A stretch of DNA of 64,000 nucleotides from Streptomyces sp. CB01249 (GTDB lineage: Bacteria; Actinomycetota; Actinomycetes; Streptomycetales; Streptomycetaceae): assembly GCF_001905735.1 (NCBI RefSeq), contig NZ_LISW01000005.1, positions 399,969 through 463,968 on the forward strand, in the 5' to 3' direction. The position numbers and the translations under genes are program-made. The notes beneath the pieces were generated by a model that saw nothing but the letters and a program-made list of their open reading frames with translations, was not told the DNA's origin and made no database searches. Each line of letters opens with the position of its first letter. Positions within the stretch are counted from its first letter, which is position 1. Positions 32,550 to 40,610 of the stretch are shown in pieces.

Positions 32550-33854
32550 TCAACCCTTCCATACCGGTTCGGCGAGACCGAGGTGCGACCGCAGGGTGGA
32601 ACCGGTGTACGCCCGGCGGAAGACCCCCCGTTCCTGAAGGAGCGGGACGACCCGGTCGACGAAGTCGTCGAGGCCGCCGGGGGTGAGGTGCGGGACGAGG
32701 ATGAAGCCGTCGGCGGCCCCGGCCGCCACGTACTCCGTCAACTGCGCGGCGACGGTGGCCGGGCTGCCGATGAACGACTGGCGGCCGGTCGCCTCGATGA
32801 CCGTCTGCCGGATGGAGAGCCCCTTCTCCCGGGACAGCGCACGCCAGCGGGCCGCCACCGCGAGCGGGTCGCCCTGCCGGACCCGCCCCCGGGCCGGCTC
32901 GGCGCCGGGGTCCGGGTCGGTCGCGGGCAGCGGCCCGTCCGGGTCGTACCCGGAGAGGTCGCGGCCCCAGACCTGCTCCAGGGCGGCGATCGCGCTCTGC
33001 GGCGAGACCTGCTGGAGACGGATGGCGGCCGCATGCTCCTGCGCCTCGGCGTCGGTGTCGCCGAGCACGAAGGTGACGCCGGGCATGACCTTCAGCTCGT
33101 CGGGCTCCCTGCCGTGGGCCGCCAGCCGGCCCTTGACGTCCGCGTAGAAGGCGCGGCCCGCTTCGAGGGTGCCGTGCCGGGTGAAGACGATGTCGGCGGC
33201 GGACGCGGCGAAGTCCCGGCCCTCGGGCGAGTCGCCGGCCTGGATGACGACGGGATGGCCCTGGGGGGAGCGCGGCACGGTGAACTCGCCCTCGACGGTG
33301 AAGTGCCGGCCCCGGTGCGAGACGGGGCGCGGGGTGCCGTCGGGGGTCCAGGAGTCCCACAGTTCGCGGGCGGTGGCGACGAACTCGGCGGCGCGGGTGT
33401 ACCGATCGGCGCGGTCCAGATAGCCGCCGCGCCGGAAGTTCTCACCGGTGAAGGCGTCGGACGAGGTGACCGCGTTCCACGCGGCCCGGCCGGCGCTGAG
33501 GTGGTCGAGGGTGGCGAGCCGGCGGGCCAGTTCGTAGGGCTCGTTGAAGGTGGTGTTGACGGTGGCGGCGAGGCCGAGCCGTTCGGTGACCGCCGCCAGC
33601 GCGGACAGCACGGTCAGGGACTCGGGTCTGCCGACCACGTCCAGGTCGTGGATCAGCCCCTTGTGCTCGCGCAGCCGCAGCCCCTCGGCGAGGAAGAAGA
33701 AGTCGAACAGGCCCCGCTCGGCCGTGCGCGCGAGGTGTTCGAACGAGGAGAACTCGATCTGGCTGCGGGAGCGCGGGTCGGACCAGACGGTGGTGTTGTT
33801 CACGCCGGGGAAGTGCGCGGCGAGGTGCATACGTTTCGGGGCGGCGGCCGTCAT
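32550..33854 (-). CDS. FMN-dependent monooxygenase, NtaA/SnaA/DszA type
   Basis: A 434-residue luciferase-like flavin monooxygenase of the two-component NtaA/SnaA/DszA family. It shows AAHFPGVNNTTVWSDP at the start, then FDFFFLAEGLRLREHKG, NAVTSSDAFTGENFRRGGYL and PQGHPVVIQAGDSPEGRDFA (the phosphate-binding region), and DGFILVPHLTPGGLDDFV near the end. Relatives cleave C-S or C-N bonds of sulfones, chelators or sulfonates with reduced FMN. No flavin reductase gene lies beside it. The ATG overlaps the stop of the upstream LLM gene as ATGA. Together with the other oxygenase and the FAD protein, it suggests degradation of an organosulfur or amine compound. Confidence 0.9.
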   Translation of the reverse strand: MTAAAPKRMHLAAHFPGVNNTTVWSDPRSRSQIEFSSFEHLARTAERGLFDFFFLAEGLRLREHKGLIHDLDVVGRPESLTVLSALAAVTERLGLAATVNTTFNEPYELARRLATLDHLSAGRAAWNAVTSSDAFTGENFRRGGYLDRADRYTRAAEFVATARELWDSWTPDGTPRPVSHRGRHFTVEGEFTVPRSPQGHPVVIQAGDSPEGRDFAASAADIVFTRHGTLEAGRAFYADVKGRLAAHGREPDELKVMPGVTFVLGDTDAEAQEHAAAIRLQQVSPQSAIAALEQVWGRDLSGYDPDGPLPATDPDPGAEPARGRVRQGDPLAVAARWRALSREKGLSIRQTVIEATGRQSFIGSPATVAAQLTEYVAAGAADGFILVPHLTPGGLDDFVDRVVPLLQERGVFRRAYTGSTLRSHLGLAEPVWKG

Positions 33855-34918
33855 ACCCGTTCCCCCACGCGTGCGTACCGGTTGGCGGGACGGGCCAGGC
33901 CCAGGTGCTCGCGCAGGGTGCCGCCCGGGTAGAAGGTCCGGAACAGGCTGCGGTGCTGGAGCAGGGCCACCGTGCCGTTGACGATCCGTTCGAGGTCGCG
34001 GGCGGGGGTGATCGGGGTGAGGTGGAAGCCGTCGACCGCGCCGGCCCGGTGCCACTCGGTGATCAGATCGGCCAGGTCGACCGGGCCGCCCCGGAAGTAG
34101 GTCCCCCGGTCGGGCGGCGGCGGCCCGGTCGCCAGCCCGGGCTCGAAGGCCGTCTCGGCGTCGCCGAGGTCCACGGTGAGCGCGGCGAACACCCGCAGCG
34201 CGTCGGGGTCCCGGCCGTGCGCGGCGGCGCGGCGGCGCACGTCGTCGCGGAGCGCGGCGGTCCGCTCGGGGGTGGTGGCCCGTACGAGGACGACGTCGGC
34301 GTGGCGCGCGGCGGCGTCCCTGGCCGGCTCGGCCGTTCCGTCGATCACGACGACGGGGTGGCCCTGCGGCGGCCGGGGCACGATGGCCGGCCCCCGGACG
34401 CTGAACGCGGCGCCCTCGAAGTCGATGTGGTGCAGCTTGTCGCGGTCGATGAAGCGGCCGGTCGCGGTGGAGCGGATCTCGGCGTCGTCCTCCCAGCTGT
34501 CCCAGAGCCGGGCCGAGACGTCGGCGCACTCGCCCGCCTCGCGCCACAGGTCCGGGGCGGACGCCGCGGGACGGCGGCCGAACAGCCGGGCCTCCGCCTC
34601 GGTCGTGGACACGCCGACGTGCCAGCCCGCCCGGCCCCGGCTGACCCAGTCCAGGGTGGCCACGGCCGACGACACGTGGAACGGCTCGGTGTGGGTGGTG
34701 GTGACCGTCGGCACCAGGCCGACGCGGCGGGTGGCGGGGGCCACCCGGGCGAGTACGGCGAGCGCGTCGGGCCCCGGCCGGGCGAACGAGTCGCCGAGGG
34801 TGACGAAATCGAGCGCCCCGCCCTCCGCGAGCCGGGCGAGCCCGGTGTGGTGCGCGGCGTCGTAGCGGGGCGGGCCGCCGATCTCGGCGGCCAGGTGGAG
34901 GGGCCGGAGAGCTGGCAT
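33851..34918 (-). CDS. Luciferase-like (LLM) flavin-dependent oxidoreductase
   Basis: A 355-residue TIM-barrel flavin enzyme of the bacterial-luciferase superfamily. Motifs are LRPLHLAAEIGGPPRYD, GALDFVTLGDSFARPGPDAL, VTTTHTEPFHVSSAVATLDW, GRAGWHVGVSTTEAEARLFG and PPQGHPVVVIDGTAEPARD. It uses reduced FMN or F420 to oxygenate or reduce a small substrate. AAAGGA precedes the ATG. It lies second in the operon after the FAD/NAD(P)-binding gene (80-bp gap) and is coupled to the next LLM gene. The presence of two distinct LLM enzymes suggests successive steps on one compound. Confidence 0.88.
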   Translation of the reverse strand: MPALRPLHLAAEIGGPPRYDAAHHTGLARLAEGGALDFVTLGDSFARPGPDALAVLARVAPATRRVGLVPTVTTTHTEPFHVSSAVATLDWVSRGRAGWHVGVSTTEAEARLFGRRPAASAPDLWREAGECADVSARLWDSWEDDAEIRSTATGRFIDRDKLHHIDFEGAAFSVRGPAIVPRPPQGHPVVVIDGTAEPARDAAARHADVVLVRATTPERTAALRDDVRRRAAAHGRDPDALRVFAALTVDLGDAETAFEPGLATGPPPPDRGTYFRGGPVDLADLITEWHRAGAVDGFHLTPITPARDLERIVNGTVALLQHRSLFRTFYPGGTLREHLGLARPANRYARVGERV

Positions 34919-34998
34919 GGCAAGTCCTTTCGGCGGAGCGTGGGTGCCGGCCTTGGGGCGGCACGGTGAAGGTGGGTGCGGGAGGAGGCCGCCGGTGC

Positions 34999-36843
34999 TC
35001 AGTCCCCCGGGTCCGGGTGGAGGCGGCGCAGCAGGACGAGGGCGGCGCGCGCGGTCGCGTCGTTCTGGCCGAACGCCGGGCCGCCGGTGCGCGGCCGGGT
35101 GAACGCCCCGCTCGTACGCGCCCCGGTGTGCGGGCCGAGCGCGAAGCGGCGCGGGTGCGGGCGTCCGGCGCGGTCCACGATCCGGCCGTCGCCGGGGTCG
35201 ACCGCGAGCAGCCCGGAGGCGGTGGCGGCGGCCCCGTCCTCGTACAGCGTGCGCAGCAGGGGTGAACGGGTGCGCCCGGGTGCGGGGGCGGGGAGCCGGG
35301 CCTCGACCAGGGCGCGGGCCTCGACTCGCGCACCCGGCACGGTGGCGCTCGCCGCGCGGAAGACGCCCCGTTCCTCGTCGGCCTCGACCGTCGTGCCGGC
35401 GCCGAGGAAGCGGACGACGCCGGCCCGGGAGAGCGCGAGCAGCTGCCGCAGCCGGGGGCCGGGCGGTCCGGAGGCGAGGTAGCTGAAGAAGCCGTGCCAC
35501 TCGTCCCCGATGTCGCCGAGCCGGACGAGCGTTCCGTAGACCGAGAGCAGTCCGAGGAAGACGGCGAGGTCCTCGCTGTGCCCGGGGTCGTTCCGGCGTG
35601 CGAGGTCGGCGGCGATGTGGGCGCGGACCGCTTCCTGGAGGGCGTCGGACGACGTGTGGCGGATCTTGTCCAGCGGGCGGTCGAGCGCGTCGAGATCGAG
35701 CCGGTCGGCGGGGTCGGGGACGGCGTCGGCGATCAGGTCCCGCAGTTCGGCGCTGCCCGGACCGGCCGCGGCGTACTTCTCCTCGAAGGCGGCCCGGTCG
35801 GCGGCGGTCCGCTCGGGGTGGGCGGTGAACAGCCGGTGGTAGTGGGCGTGCCCGAGCTCCTTGTCGACATGGGGCCGGATGTCCCGGCGGAAGTCGGGCG
35901 GCTGCGGCCGGTCCCGCAGCTCCGCGCTCCGCTCGGGCCCGAAGAAGCGTGGCAGCGGCGGCCGTTCGCCCTCTAACCCGTAGCCGATCTTGGCGCGGTA
36001 CGGGACGCCGCGCCGCGATCCGGCGTACAGGACGGGCTCCCGGCCGGAAGGCACGTACGCCCCGTTCTCGTACCGTCCGCCGCGGCCCTCGGTGAGCAGC
36101 ACCATGAGGTCGATGAAGGCGAGTCCGAGTCCTCGGACGATGACGGGTTCGCCCGCGGGCAGCGCGCTCAGGTCGCTGTCGGCGGTGAAGGCGGGCGGCA
36201 GGTGGACGAGCCCGTGCCGGTCCGCGAAGGCGGAGAGCGCGCGCTGTTCGCCGTCCGGCCCGGCGTCCAGGTGGCCGAGGGTGAGGACGACCAGGTCGGC
36301 GGCGAGCGGTGCGTCCCGGCCCGCGAGGTGGACGAGCTGGCGGCCGTCGCGCGGGCCGGTGACGCGCAGGGCCGGGGCACGGTGTTCATGGACGGTGACC
36401 GCGGGCGGGAGGGCCGCCACCGCGTGCGCGTACACCCAGCGCAGATAGGCGCCCTGGAGTCGCCGGCTCGGGAAGTCGCGCCCTCGCAGCGTCTCGATCT
36501 CGGCGCGCAGCCGGGGGTCGGCGGCCGCCTCGGCGCACGGGGTCCGGCCCTCCCGTACGTCCGCCGCCCAGGCGTCGAGCGCGGGCCCCTCCCGGACGGG
36601 GCCCTCCTGGCGGACGGTGTCGTCGGTGAACATCGTGACGTCCTGGGCCATGGAGTTCATCCACAGCAGCGGGGACTGGTCGCGGCGCCAGATCCGGCCG
36701 CTTCCGGGCGGGTGGGGGTCGATGAGGTGGAGGTCCAGCGGCCGGTCCCCGTACAGGGCGGGGGCGTTGGCGGCGAGCCGTTCGACCAGGCCGGTGCCGC
36801 GGGGCCCGGCGCCGATGACGGCCAGCGCGGGCCGGGCGCTCAC
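34999..36843 (-). CDS. FAD/NAD(P)-binding oxidoreductase (PF13454 type)
   Basis: A 614-residue flavoprotein beginning with a Rossmann motif, LAVIGAGPRGTGLVERLAAN, and containing GRIWRRDQSPLLWMNSMAQD and a second nucleotide site around LVVLTLGHLDAGPDGEQ. The length and layout match the FAD_NAD_binding_9 proteins, which look like lysine/ornithine N-monooxygenases. The GTG start is chosen because it overlaps the stop of a small ORF (36840-36926) as GTGA, giving coupled translation; a GTG nine codons earlier is the alternative. It heads the operon that continues with two LLM monooxygenases and a DUF1684 protein. Its substrate is unknown. Confidence 0.85.
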   Translation of the reverse strand: MSARPALAVIGAGPRGTGLVERLAANAPALYGDRPLDLHLIDPHPPGSGRIWRRDQSPLLWMNSMAQDVTMFTDDTVRQEGPVREGPALDAWAADVREGRTPCAEAAADPRLRAEIETLRGRDFPSRRLQGAYLRWVYAHAVAALPPAVTVHEHRAPALRVTGPRDGRQLVHLAGRDAPLAADLVVLTLGHLDAGPDGEQRALSAFADRHGLVHLPPAFTADSDLSALPAGEPVIVRGLGLAFIDLMVLLTEGRGGRYENGAYVPSGREPVLYAGSRRGVPYRAKIGYGLEGERPPLPRFFGPERSAELRDRPQPPDFRRDIRPHVDKELGHAHYHRLFTAHPERTAADRAAFEEKYAAAGPGSAELRDLIADAVPDPADRLDLDALDRPLDKIRHTSSDALQEAVRAHIAADLARRNDPGHSEDLAVFLGLLSVYGTLVRLGDIGDEWHGFFSYLASGPPGPRLRQLLALSRAGVVRFLGAGTTVEADEERGVFRAASATVPGARVEARALVEARLPAPAPGRTRSPLLRTLYEDGAAATASGLLAVDPGDGRIVDRAGRPHPRRFALGPHTGARTSGAFTRPRTGGPAFGQNDATARAALVLLRRLHPDPGD

Positions 36844-36926
36844 CGGCGGCCCGGGGCGGCGGGCGCGCACCGGACGGCATCGTTGTCTTCGGGAAGGGCG
36901 ACGGGAGGGGCGGTCTGCGCGGGCAT
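36840..36926 (-). CDS. Small 28-residue ORF coupled to the FAD gene
   Basis: An ATG with GGAG 9-12 nt upstream opens a 28-codon frame (starting MPAQTAPPVALPEDND, with one Cys near residue 20). Its TGA overlaps the GTG of the FAD/NAD(P)-binding gene. It is too short for a fold and is more likely a translational lead-in or regulatory peptide for the operon than an enzyme. The ribosome site and the exact 4-bp coupling are the only evidence. Confidence 0.45.
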   Translation of the reverse strand: MPAQTAPPVALPEDNDAVRCAPAAPGRR

Positions 36927-37135
36927 GCGGAAGCTCCGTGGATGCGGCGGTCGAACACGGGGCGCACCCTCGGCACGGAGAACAGCAGCGTGGAACACAC
37001 GACGGACGGGCCCCTCAGCCCGGTCCTCCTCCGAAGGGAAGCGCTGTCCACGCCGCACTGTCAAGCCTGTCCACACTGTGAGCAGCGCGTCTCAGGGCGG
37101 TTGACGGGCTATCGGATGCCTGTTCCACTGGGGCC
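36927..37135. promoter_or_regulatory. Divergent promoter region of the flavin-oxygenase operon and the leader peptide
   Basis: This 209-bp gap separates the small ORF (minus strand) from the Cys leader peptide (plus strand). A TTGACA on the minus strand (complement of 37059-37064) and a TTGACG on the plus strand (37101-37106) could be -35 elements. Neither has a convincing -10 at the right spacing. Confidence 0.4.
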
Positions 37136-37207
37136 ATGCAATCGCAGCAGTGGCTGGTCAAGCGCTCCCACATCGACTTCGGTCGCGTGTGGTCCTGTTC
37201 CTGTTGA
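37136..37207 (+). CDS. Cys-ended leader peptide of the actinobacterial sulfur-gene type
   Basis: A 23-codon ORF starting MQSQQWLVK, with the core RSHIDFGR and ending WSCSC then TGA. This R-x-H-x-D-x-x-R ... S-x-C pattern is the one I know from the short putative leader peptides that precede sulfate, sulfonate and cysteine genes in Streptomyces and mycobacteria, some of which act as cysteine attenuators. The last codons are TGT-TCC-TGT. Unusually, no gene follows on the same strand: a 12-bp-stem hairpin at 37320-37349 comes next and then a convergent gene. The divergent flavin-oxygenase operon could be functionally linked, since such enzymes often act on organosulfur compounds. Confidence 0.7.
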   Translation: MQSQQWLVKRSHIDFGRVWSCSC

Positions 37208-37319
37208 GCCGACGCCCTGCTCCAAGCCGCCTGCCCGCTCGCGCCGTGACCGGTGTCCGAGCCCCTGTCCAGGCGCGCCCTCGTACGTCCGGCACAGCAG
37301 CACACCCTCCCCTCGCTCC

Positions 37320-37349
37320 GTCCCGCTCCGCCATGCCGCGGAGCGGGAC
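37320..37349. terminator. Hairpin terminator between leader peptide and DUF5685 gene
   Basis: A perfect 12-bp stem with a 6-nt loop lies 112 bp after the leader peptide stop and 17 bp beyond the stop of the convergent DUF5685 gene. It could end both transcripts, leaving a short leader RNA of about 200 nt. Confidence 0.78.
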
Positions 37350-37366
37350 GTACAGCTGACGCCGCT

Positions 37367-38605
37367 TCAGCAGTCGCACCCGCAGTCACAGCCATCACAG
37401 CCGTCACAGCAGCTGCAACAGTCGCAGCAGTTGCTGCACGCATCGCAGCCGTCGCAGCAGTCCCCGCAGTCGCACTGGCTGCACAGCCCCTCTCGCCGCT
37501 GACGCGACCAGGGGTCCTCGAAGGTGCCGCAGCACATCTGGCAGGTGCAGGCGAGCCCGGCCCACACCAGGCAGCCCATGACGAGCCCGCGCCGGTCGCG
37601 CGGCGGCTCGGGCGGCCGGGGCCCGGAGGGTCCGCCCGGTCCCGTGGGCGCGTACGGATTGCCCGGCGGCGGCCCGAAGGAGCACGCGGGCCCCGTTCCT
37701 GACGGTTCGCCGGATACGGTCAGCAGCCCGCCGGACCGGTGGGAGCAGACGTCCGTGGCGAAGGCCCGGTCCACCGAGCGCCGCAGCTCGTGGGTCAGCA
37801 GCACATGGGCGAGCCTGCCGTCGGTGAACTCCGCGTCCGACAGCGCCAGCCGTACGCCCTTCAGCGCGTCGTCGGCCAGCCGCCGGGCCTCGGCGCGCGA
37901 GGTGCCGGTCGCGGTGAGCGGGTTCCAGGCACCCGCCGCGGCGTCGGCGTCCTGGTCCTCCACGGCGTCCAGCAGGTGCGCGAGGCGCCCGAAGAGGCGT
38001 CCGGCCTCGGCGAGCGGTTCGGCGTTCTCCGGCCTGCCCGCGAGGACGGCGGTGTGCGCGAAGGCCGCGGCGGTGGCGGTCTCGGTGGGTTCGGTGACCG
38101 TCAGCAGCGGGGTGCCGGGTCCGGCGAGGAGTTCGATGCCGGTCTGCCGGTCGACGGCGTCGACCAGGACCGCGGTGTCGAAGCCGAGCTGCGCGCCGGT
38201 GCGCGCCCCGGCCCGGTCCCAGCTCGCCGCGACCTTGCGGGCCGCCGCGGCGACCGGGCGCCGGGCCAACAGGCCGTCCCGGTCGGCGACGTGGTCCCGC
38301 ACCTTCGCCGAGGCGAGCACCAGCGAGACGGCGGCGGCCAGCCGGGCACCCTCGCCGCGCGCGACGGGCGCGGTGCGCATGGAGCGCAGCGGGCAGGGCC
38401 CGGCCGTGCGGCGCTGCCCGGGGGTGCGTTCGGCCTGAGCCTCCGTCAGGACCGAGACGATCAGGCCGTCGTAGTTGGTGACGACCCGGGCGAACTGCCC
38501 GTGGTCGGAGCGGAGCGCCAGACAGAGCCCGCAGAGATGGGCCATCCACTCGGTCTTGAGCCTCTCGGAGAGGCGATGCGTACAGGGCCTGACTATTCCG
38601 AACAC
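37367..38605 (-). CDS. DUF5685 protein with an extremely cysteine-rich C-terminal tail
   Basis: A 412-residue protein of the DUF5685 family. The N-terminus, with RPCTHRLSERLKTEW and MAHLCGLCLALRSDHGQF, has three conserved Cys and a VVTNYDGLIVSVLTEAQ stretch. A long helical domain follows to about residue 270, then a Pro/Gly-rich linker (GPGGPSGPRPPEPPRD). The last ~68 residues contain 23 Cys, and the final 38 contain 18, in runs such as CDCGDCCDGCDAC and CCDCCSCCDGCDGC spaced by Asp and Gly. Such a tail could bind several metal ions, like a metallothionein; this is inference. The GTG start is preceded by GGGGGA. DUF5685 has no established role that I know of. Confidence 0.85.
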   Translation of the reverse strand: MFGIVRPCTHRLSERLKTEWMAHLCGLCLALRSDHGQFARVVTNYDGLIVSVLTEAQAERTPGQRRTAGPCPLRSMRTAPVARGEGARLAAAVSLVLASAKVRDHVADRDGLLARRPVAAAARKVAASWDRAGARTGAQLGFDTAVLVDAVDRQTGIELLAGPGTPLLTVTEPTETATAAAFAHTAVLAGRPENAEPLAEAGRLFGRLAHLLDAVEDQDADAAAGAWNPLTATGTSRAEARRLADDALKGVRLALSDAEFTDGRLAHVLLTHELRRSVDRAFATDVCSHRSGGLLTVSGEPSGTGPACSFGPPPGNPYAPTGPGGPSGPRPPEPPRDRRGLVMGCLVWAGLACTCQMCCGTFEDPWSRQRREGLCSQCDCGDCCDGCDACSNCCDCCSCCDGCDGCDCGCDC

Positions 38606-38910
38606 GGCCGTCCCCCGGTTTTCGTTCGCGTGTGTGCCGCGCTCGGGCGCGGATGCGACGGCATCGTATCGAGCGGCCCGTTCACCCGTACGTCCCCCAT
38701 GTCACCCGTACGGCCCGGACTTCATATTTTCTTTCTTCAGGCCCCCTTACCCGTACGAAGCCTGACGAATCGCCACATCCTCTGCACCAGTACCGTCACG
38801 AATGCCCTGCGCGCCGCCTATCCCCTTGGCGCACGATCCGCATCATGGACGACCATAGGGATACGAAAGAGATGCGGAACACCAAGGAACCGCGGTGAGA
38901 GGAGGCGTCC
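38606..38910. promoter_or_regulatory. Divergent promoter region of DUF5685 and sepF with three CCCGTACG repeats
   Basis: This 305-bp gene-free region is AT-richer than its surroundings (for example a run near 38722-38736). The repeat ACCCGTACG starts at 38684, 38704 and 38750 (the first two exactly 20 bp apart), all in the same orientation. A regulator binding side by side is possible. No ORF or RNA gene is evident. Confidence 0.5.
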
Positions 38911-39354
38911 ATGGGATCGGTGCGCAAGGCGAGTGCCTGGCTGGGCCTCGTAGAGGACAACGACGAGCGGTACTACGACGACGACGAGTACGCCGAGGGT
39001 GCACGGACCGGTACCGGTCAGGCGTGGGTGACCGATCCCCGGGTGCGGGTGGCCTCCGAGACCGCCGAGGAGACGGGCCGCCGGATCGCCACCGTGACGC
39101 CGGACAGCTTCCGGGACGCCCGCGCCATCGGCGAGCTCTTCCGGGACGGCGTCCCGGTGATCATGAACCTCACGTCCATGGACTCCGCCGACGCCAAGCG
39201 CGTGGTGGACTTCGCCGCGGGCCTGATCTTCGGACTGCGCGGGTCGATCGACCGCGTCGCCACCCGCGTCTTCCTGCTGACCCCCGCCGACACCCAGGTG
39301 ATGAACGGCGAAGCCGCCGGCCGGCCGGCCGACGGCTTCTTCAACCAGAGCTGA
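38911..39354 (+). CDS. sepF: SepF-family cell-division protein
   Basis: A 147-residue SepF protein. An N-terminal amphipathic stretch (MGSVRKASAWLGLVED) for membrane contact is followed by an acidic linker (YYDDDEYAEG). The SepF core comes next: VTPDSFRDARAIGELFRDGV, then IMNLTSMDSADAKRVVDFAA, then GLIFGLRGSIDRVATRVFLL. SepF anchors FtsZ to the membrane and bends it at division septa. Streptomyces carry several SepF paralogues, and this locus is outside the main division cluster, so it is probably an accessory copy. AGGAGG precedes the ATG. It converges on gcdH with a 15-bp gap. Confidence 0.9.
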   Translation: MGSVRKASAWLGLVEDNDERYYDDDEYAEGARTGTGQAWVTDPRVRVASETAEETGRRIATVTPDSFRDARAIGELFRDGVPVIMNLTSMDSADAKRVVDFAAGLIFGLRGSIDRVATRVFLLTPADTQVMNGEAAGRPADGFFNQS

Positions 39355-39369
39355 CCGCCCTGCGGGCGC

Positions 39370-40581
39370 TCATCGGAACGCGTCCAGGCCGGTGAGCGCC
39401 TTCCCCAGGACCAGCTGGTGCATCTCCACGGTCCCCTCGTAGGTGAGGACCGACTCCAGATTGGTCGCGTGCCGCATCACCGGGTACTCCAGCGAGATCC
39501 CGTTGGCACCGAGGATCGTGCGCGAGGTGCGGCAGATCTCGATGGCCTCCCGCACGTTGTTCAGCTTTCCGAAACTGACCTGCTCGGGACGGAGCCGCCC
39601 CGCGTCCATCCGCTGCCCGAGGTGGTGGGCGAGCAGGATGCCCTTGTGCAGCTCGACGGCCATGTCGGCCAGCTTGGCCTGGGTGAGCTGGAAGCCGCCG
39701 ATCGGCTTCCCGAACTGCTCCCGGGTGCGCGCGTAGTCGACGGCCGCCTCGAAGCTGGACCGGGCCGCGCCCATGGCGCCCCAGACGATGCCGTAGCGGG
39801 CGTGGCTCAGACAGCTGAGCGGGCCGCGCAGTCCGGTGACCCCGGGCAGGACGGCGTCGGCGGGCAGCCGCACCTCGTCCAGGATCAGTTCGCTGGTGAC
39901 CGAGGCGCGCAGCGACCACTTGTGCCGGATCTCTGGCGCGGAGAAGCCCGGCGCGTCGGTCGGGACGACGAAGCCCCGGATGCCGGTGCCGGCCGTCCCC
40001 TCGTCGGTCTGCGCCCAGACGACCGCGACCCCGGCGACCGAGCCGTTGGTGATCCACATCTTGCGGCCGCTGAGCACCCAGTCCTCGCCGTCGCGCTTGG
40101 CGTACGTGCGCATGGCGGCCGGGTCCGATCCGTGGTCGGGCTCGGTGAGGCCGAAGCAGCCGATGGTCTCGCCCGCCGCCATGCCCGGCAGCCACCGCTG
40201 CTTCTGCTCCTCGGAGCCGTAGCGGTGGATCGCGTACATGGCGAGGGAGCCCTGTACGGAGACGAGCGAGCGGATGCCGGAGTCGGCCGCCTCCAGCTCC
40301 AGACAGGCCAGTCCGTACTGGACGGCCGTCGCGCCGGCGCAGCCGTAGCCCTGGAGGGACATGCCGAGCGCGCCGAGGGCGCCCAGTTCGCGGGCCAGCT
40401 CGCGGATGCCGGGCAGCTCGCCGTTCTCGTACCACTCGGCGATGTGCGGCAGGACGCGGTCGGCGGCCCAGGTGCGGACGGTGTCGCGGATCGCGAGGTC
40501 CTCGGGGCTCAGCAGGTCGTCGATGCCGATCGGGTCGCGGGGGTCGAAGGGCGGGAGCTTCGAGGTGGGGGCGGTGGACAT
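39370..40581 (-). CDS. gcdH: Glutaryl-CoA dehydrogenase-like acyl-CoA dehydrogenase
   Basis: A 403-residue acyl-CoA dehydrogenase of the glutaryl-CoA group. Characteristic are the long N-terminus (DPRDPIGIDDLLSPEDLAIR), GCFGLTEPDHGSDPAAMRT, KMWITNGSVAGVAVVWA and the C-terminal ESVLTYEGTVEMHQLVLGKA, which contains the catalytic Glu. The enzyme oxidises and decarboxylates glutaryl-CoA to crotonyl-CoA in lysine and tryptophan breakdown. The ATG has GGAGG 11 nt upstream. Palindrome C (40611-40627) is centred 38 bp before the start, so it has its own controlled promoter within the 40-bp gap to the MFS gene. The gcdH assignment is likely but rests on motifs only. Confidence 0.85.
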   Translation of the reverse strand: MSTAPTSKLPPFDPRDPIGIDDLLSPEDLAIRDTVRTWAADRVLPHIAEWYENGELPGIRELARELGALGALGMSLQGYGCAGATAVQYGLACLELEAADSGIRSLVSVQGSLAMYAIHRYGSEEQKQRWLPGMAAGETIGCFGLTEPDHGSDPAAMRTYAKRDGEDWVLSGRKMWITNGSVAGVAVVWAQTDEGTAGTGIRGFVVPTDAPGFSAPEIRHKWSLRASVTSELILDEVRLPADAVLPGVTGLRGPLSCLSHARYGIVWGAMGAARSSFEAAVDYARTREQFGKPIGGFQLTQAKLADMAVELHKGILLAHHLGQRMDAGRLRPEQVSFGKLNNVREAIEICRTSRTILGANGISLEYPVMRHATNLESVLTYEGTVEMHQLVLGKALTGLDAFR

Positions 40582-40610
40582 GAGGGTGTGCCTCCGGCGG
40601 GGTGCGCGAA

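Noticed and set aside
36386..37051. Longer minus-strand frame around the start of the FAD gene containing a RRIHGASAC segment resembling leader peptides
   Set aside because: The frame runs on for over 200 codons into the FAD gene with an Arg/Pro-rich shadow composition and lacks the R-x-H-x-D spacing. The plus-strand ORF at 37136-37207 fits the leader pattern far better.
37367..37485. Short-period repeats suggesting a CRISPR array or microsatellite
   Set aside because: The repeats are the codons of the Cys/Asp/Gly tail of the DUF5685 protein, stay in frame to its stop codon, and have no uniform spacers.
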